This document shows, in pieces, positions 61,051-64,000 of a DNA stretch of 64,000 nucleotides (positions are counted from its first letter, which is position 1; each line of letters starts with the position of its first letter). The position numbers were made by a program, and so were the translations under genes. Location of the stretch: assembly GCA_947184155.2 (NCBI GenBank), contig CAMXCT020002687.1:26121-90120 (forward strand), in the 5' to 3' direction. The notes below the pieces were generated by a model that was not told the origin of the DNA, searched no databases, and saw only the letters and a list, made by a program, of their open reading frames with translations. This DNA comes from Cladocopium goreaui (Eukaryota; Sar; Dinophyceae; Suessiales; Symbiodiniaceae).

Positions 61051-64000
61051 GACACTGCACTGCCAACTGCCACCCTGCTCGTGTCCTCCTGGAGCCGGCT
61101 TTCGTTCTGCACCGCTTCGGTCCAAGCTGGAGTCCAAGGACCGTGTCGCAGGGCTAAAACACCATGGCAGTGAAGGACGGATTGGGCCCGCGGCCCGTAT
61201 CCTAGACTGCCAAACGTCACTTTCCGAACCGACTAGAAACTAGCTCCAAACCATTCCAAACCTTGACTTTTCCTGCGTTTCTGCACTGCCAACTGCCACC
61301 CTGCTCGTGTCCTCCTGGAGCCGGCTTTCGTTCTGCGGCTCCAAACCTTGACTTTACCAGCATTTCTGCACTGCCAACTGCCACCCTGCTCGTGTCCTCC
61401 TGGAGCCGGCTTTCGTTCTGCACCGCTTCGGTCTAAGCTGGAGTCCAAGGAAGGTGTCGCAGGGCTAAAACACCATGGCAGTGAAGGACGGATTAGGCCC
61501 GCGGCCCGTATCCCAGACTGCCAAACGTCACTTTCTGAACCGACTAGAAACTAGCTCCAAACCTTGACTTTACCTGCGTTTCTGCACTGCCAACTGCCAC
61601 CCTGCTCGTGTCCTCCTGGAGCCGGCTTTCGTTCTGCACCGCTTCGGCCCAAGCTGGAGTCCAAGGACCGTGTCGCAGGGCTAAAACACCATGGCAGTGA
61701 AGGACCCCAGACTGCCAAACGTCACTTTCTGAACCGACTAGAAACTAGCTCCAAACCTTGACTTTTCCTGCGTTTCTGCACTGCCAACTGCCACCCTGCT
61801 CGTGTCCTCCTGGAGCCGGCTTTCGTTCTGCCCCGCTTCGGCCCAAGCTGGAGTCCAAGGACCGTGTCGCAGGGCTAAAACACCATGGCAGTGAAGGACG
61901 GATTGGGCCCGCGGCCCGTATCCCAGACTGCCAAACGTCACTTTCTGAACCGACTAGAAACTAGCTCCAAACCTTGACTTTTCCGGCGTTTCTGCATTGC
62001 CAACTGCCACCCTGCTCGTGTCCTCCTGGAGCCGGCTTTCGTTCTGCGGCCCGTAGCCCAGAGTGCCAAACGTTACTTTCTGAACCGACTAGAAACTAGC
62101 TCCAAACCTTGACTTTACCTGCGTTTCTGCACTGCCAACTGCCACCCTGCTCGTGTCCTCCTGGCGCCGGCTTTCGTTCTGCACCGCTTCGGCCCAAGCT
62201 GGAGTCCAAGGACCGTGTCGCAGGGCTAAAACACCATGGCAGTGAAGGACGGATTGGGCCCGCGGCCCGGATCCCAGACTGCCAAACGTCACTTTCTGAA
62301 CCGACTAGAAACTAGCTCCAAACCTTGACTTTTCCTGCGTTTCTGCACTGCCAACTGCCACCCTGCTCGTGTCCTCCTGGAGCCGGCCTTTGTTCTGCAC
62401 CGCTTCGTCCAAGCTGGAGTCCAAGGACCGTGTCGCAGGGCTAAAACACCATGGCAGAGAAGCACGGATTGGGCCCGCGGCCCGTATCCCAGACTGCCAA
62501 ACGTCACTTTCTGAACCGACTAGAAACTAGCTCCAAACCTTGACTTTTCCTGCGTTTCTGCATTGCCAACTGCCCCCCTGCTCGTGTCCTCCTGGAGCCG
62601 GCTTTCGTTCTGCACCGCTTCGGTCCAGTCCAAGCTGGAGTCCAAGGACCGTGTCGCAGGGCTAAAACACCATGGCAGTGAAGGACGGATTGGGCCCGCG
62701 GCCCGTATCCCAGACTGCCAAACGTCACTTTCTGAACCGACTAGAAGCTAGCTCCAAACCTTGACTTTTCCTGCGTTTCTGCACTGCCAACTGCCACCCT
62801 GCTCGTGTCCTCCTGGAGCCGGCCTTCGTTCTGCACCGCTTCGGTCCAAGCTGGAGTCCAAGGACCGTGTCGCAGGGCTAAAACACCATGGCAGTGAAGG
62901 GCGGATCTGGCCCGCGGCCCGTATCCCAGACTGCCAAACGTCACTTTCTGAACCGACTAGAAACTAGCTCCAAACCTTGACTTTTCCTGCGTTTCTGCAC
63001 TGCCAACTGCCACCCTGCTCGTGTCCTCCTGGAGCCGGCTTTCGTTCTGCGGCTCCAAACCTTGACTTTACATGCGTTTCTGCACTGCCAACTGCCACCC
63101 TGCTCGTGTCGTCCTGGAGCCGGCTTTCGTTCTGCACCGCTTCGGTCCAAGCTGGAGTCCAAGGACCGTGTCGCAGGGCTAAAAAACACCATGGCAGTGA
63201 AGGACGGATTGTGTCGGCGGCCCGTATCCCAGACTGCCAAACGTCACTTTCTGAACCAACTAGAAATAAGCTCCAAACCTTGACTTTTCCTGCGTTTCTG
63301 CACTGCCAACTGCCACCCTGCTCGTGTCCTCCTGGAGCCGGCTTTCGTTCTGCACCGCTTCGGTCCAAGCTGGAGTCCAAGGACCGTGTCGCAGGGCTAA
63401 AAACACCATGGCAGTGAAGGACGGATTGGGCCCGCGGCCCGTATCCCAGACTGCCAAACGTCACTTTCTGAACCGACTAGAAACTAGCTCCAAACCTTGA
63501 CTTTTCCTGCGTTTCTGCACTGCCAACTGCCACCCTGCTCCTCCTGGAGCCGGCTTTCGTTCTGCACCGCTTCGGTCCAAGCTGGAGTCCAAGGACCGTG
63601 TCGTAGGGCTAAAACACCATGGCAGTGAAGGACGGATTGGGCCCGCGGCCCGTATCCCAGACTGCCAAACGTCACTTTCTGAACCGACTAGAAACTAGCT
63701 CCAAACCTTGACTTTTCCTGCGTTTCTGCACTGCCAACTGCCCCCCTGCTCGTGTCCTCCTGGAGCCGGCTTTCGTTCTGCACCGCTTCGGTCCAAGCTG
63801 GAGTCCAAGGACCGTGTCGCAGGGCTAAAACACAATGGCAGTGAAGGACGGATTGGGCCCGCGGCCCGTATCCTAGACTGCCAAACGTCACTTTCCGAAC
63901 CGACTAGAAACTAGCTCCAAACCTTGACTTTTCCTGCGTTTCTGCACTGCCAACTGCCACCCTGCTCGTGTCCTCCTGGAGCCGGCTTTCGTTCTGCGGC
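61050..64000. repeat. 216-bp GC-rich satellite, runs off the right edge
   Basis: Spacing of the landmark CCTTGACTTT (61261, 61346, 61562, 61756, 61972, 62107, 62323, 62538, 62759, 62975, 63060, 63278, 63495, 63706, 63922) gives a basic unit of 216 bp with shorter variants of 85, 135 and 194 bp. Each unit contains CACTGCCAACTGCCACCCTG and CCATGGCAGTGAAGGACGG. Because 216 is a multiple of three, similar 60-75 codon frames recur on both strands, each with a stop in every unit; none looks like a gene. Confidence 0.95.

Noticed and set aside
61050-64000. Repeated 60-75 codon frames that look like a multigene family
   Set aside because: They come from a 216-bp satellite whose length is a multiple of three; every unit has a stop in each of these frames and short variants break the pattern.
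1-64000. tRNA, rRNA, snRNA or dinoflagellate spliced-leader genes
   Set aside because: I looked for the typical conserved motifs, including the spliced-leader core CCGTAGCCATTTTGG, and saw none; absence is by eye only.

Overview
The window looks like nuclear DNA of a dinoflagellate. A member of the Suessiales, such as Polarella or a Symbiodiniaceae species, is my first guess, but this is an inference from architecture: no marker gene, rRNA, tRNA or spliced-leader gene was found. Coding sequence occurs only as short GC-rich exons (about 30-150 bp) scattered in AT-rich DNA. Several apparent introns need GA rather than GT at the 5' splice site, which is known in dinoflagellates. Most of the intervening DNA is short (about 90-125 bp) terminal-inverted-repeat (TIR) elements, here called families A, B, C, D, E, G, H and I. 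No long uninterrupted gene is present, and most long open frames are products of tandem or simple repeats.

Layout. 0-2.7 kb: foldbacks and A elements. 2.76-6.46 kb: a block of different composition with almost no A/B elements, seven short CATCGG/CCGATG hairpins, a 34-bp tandem repeat and a possible degraded coding relic. 6.6-8.4 kb: simple and higher-order repeats (polypyrimidine, GATA array, 42-bp array). 8.5-21 kb: dispersed elements with isolated exon candidates. 21.5-24.9 kb: gene A, seven + strand exons whose reading phases join. 25-38 kb: isolated exons, minisatellites and elements. 38.7-40.8 kb: gene B, five + strand exons ending in a stop. 43-59 kb: gene C, a multi-exon + strand gene with two EF-hand-like segments, an acidic exon, a Gln-rich coiled-coil-like exon and an Arg/Ser-rich exon. 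60.7-64 kb: a 216-bp satellite that runs off the right edge.

The main observation is that the mobile elements appear to act as introns. The TIRs of family A contain a donor (CTG|GTAAAC) and an acceptor (TTTACCAG|AG). At several places a well-supported exon runs straight into an A element and its reading frame stops making sense exactly at the donor inside the TIR. At 53944-54036 an entire element forms a 93-bp intron between two exons. Family B has CTG|GT...CAG ends plus an internal branch-point-like and acceptor-like stretch, and every assessable copy lies on the same strand as the genes. Family H also has CTGG...CCAG ends and shows clear target duplications. These fit introner elements, reported from dinoflagellates and other intron-rich eukaryotes. 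All exon borders were read by eye from splice motifs and phase continuity; no homology search or transcript data were available.
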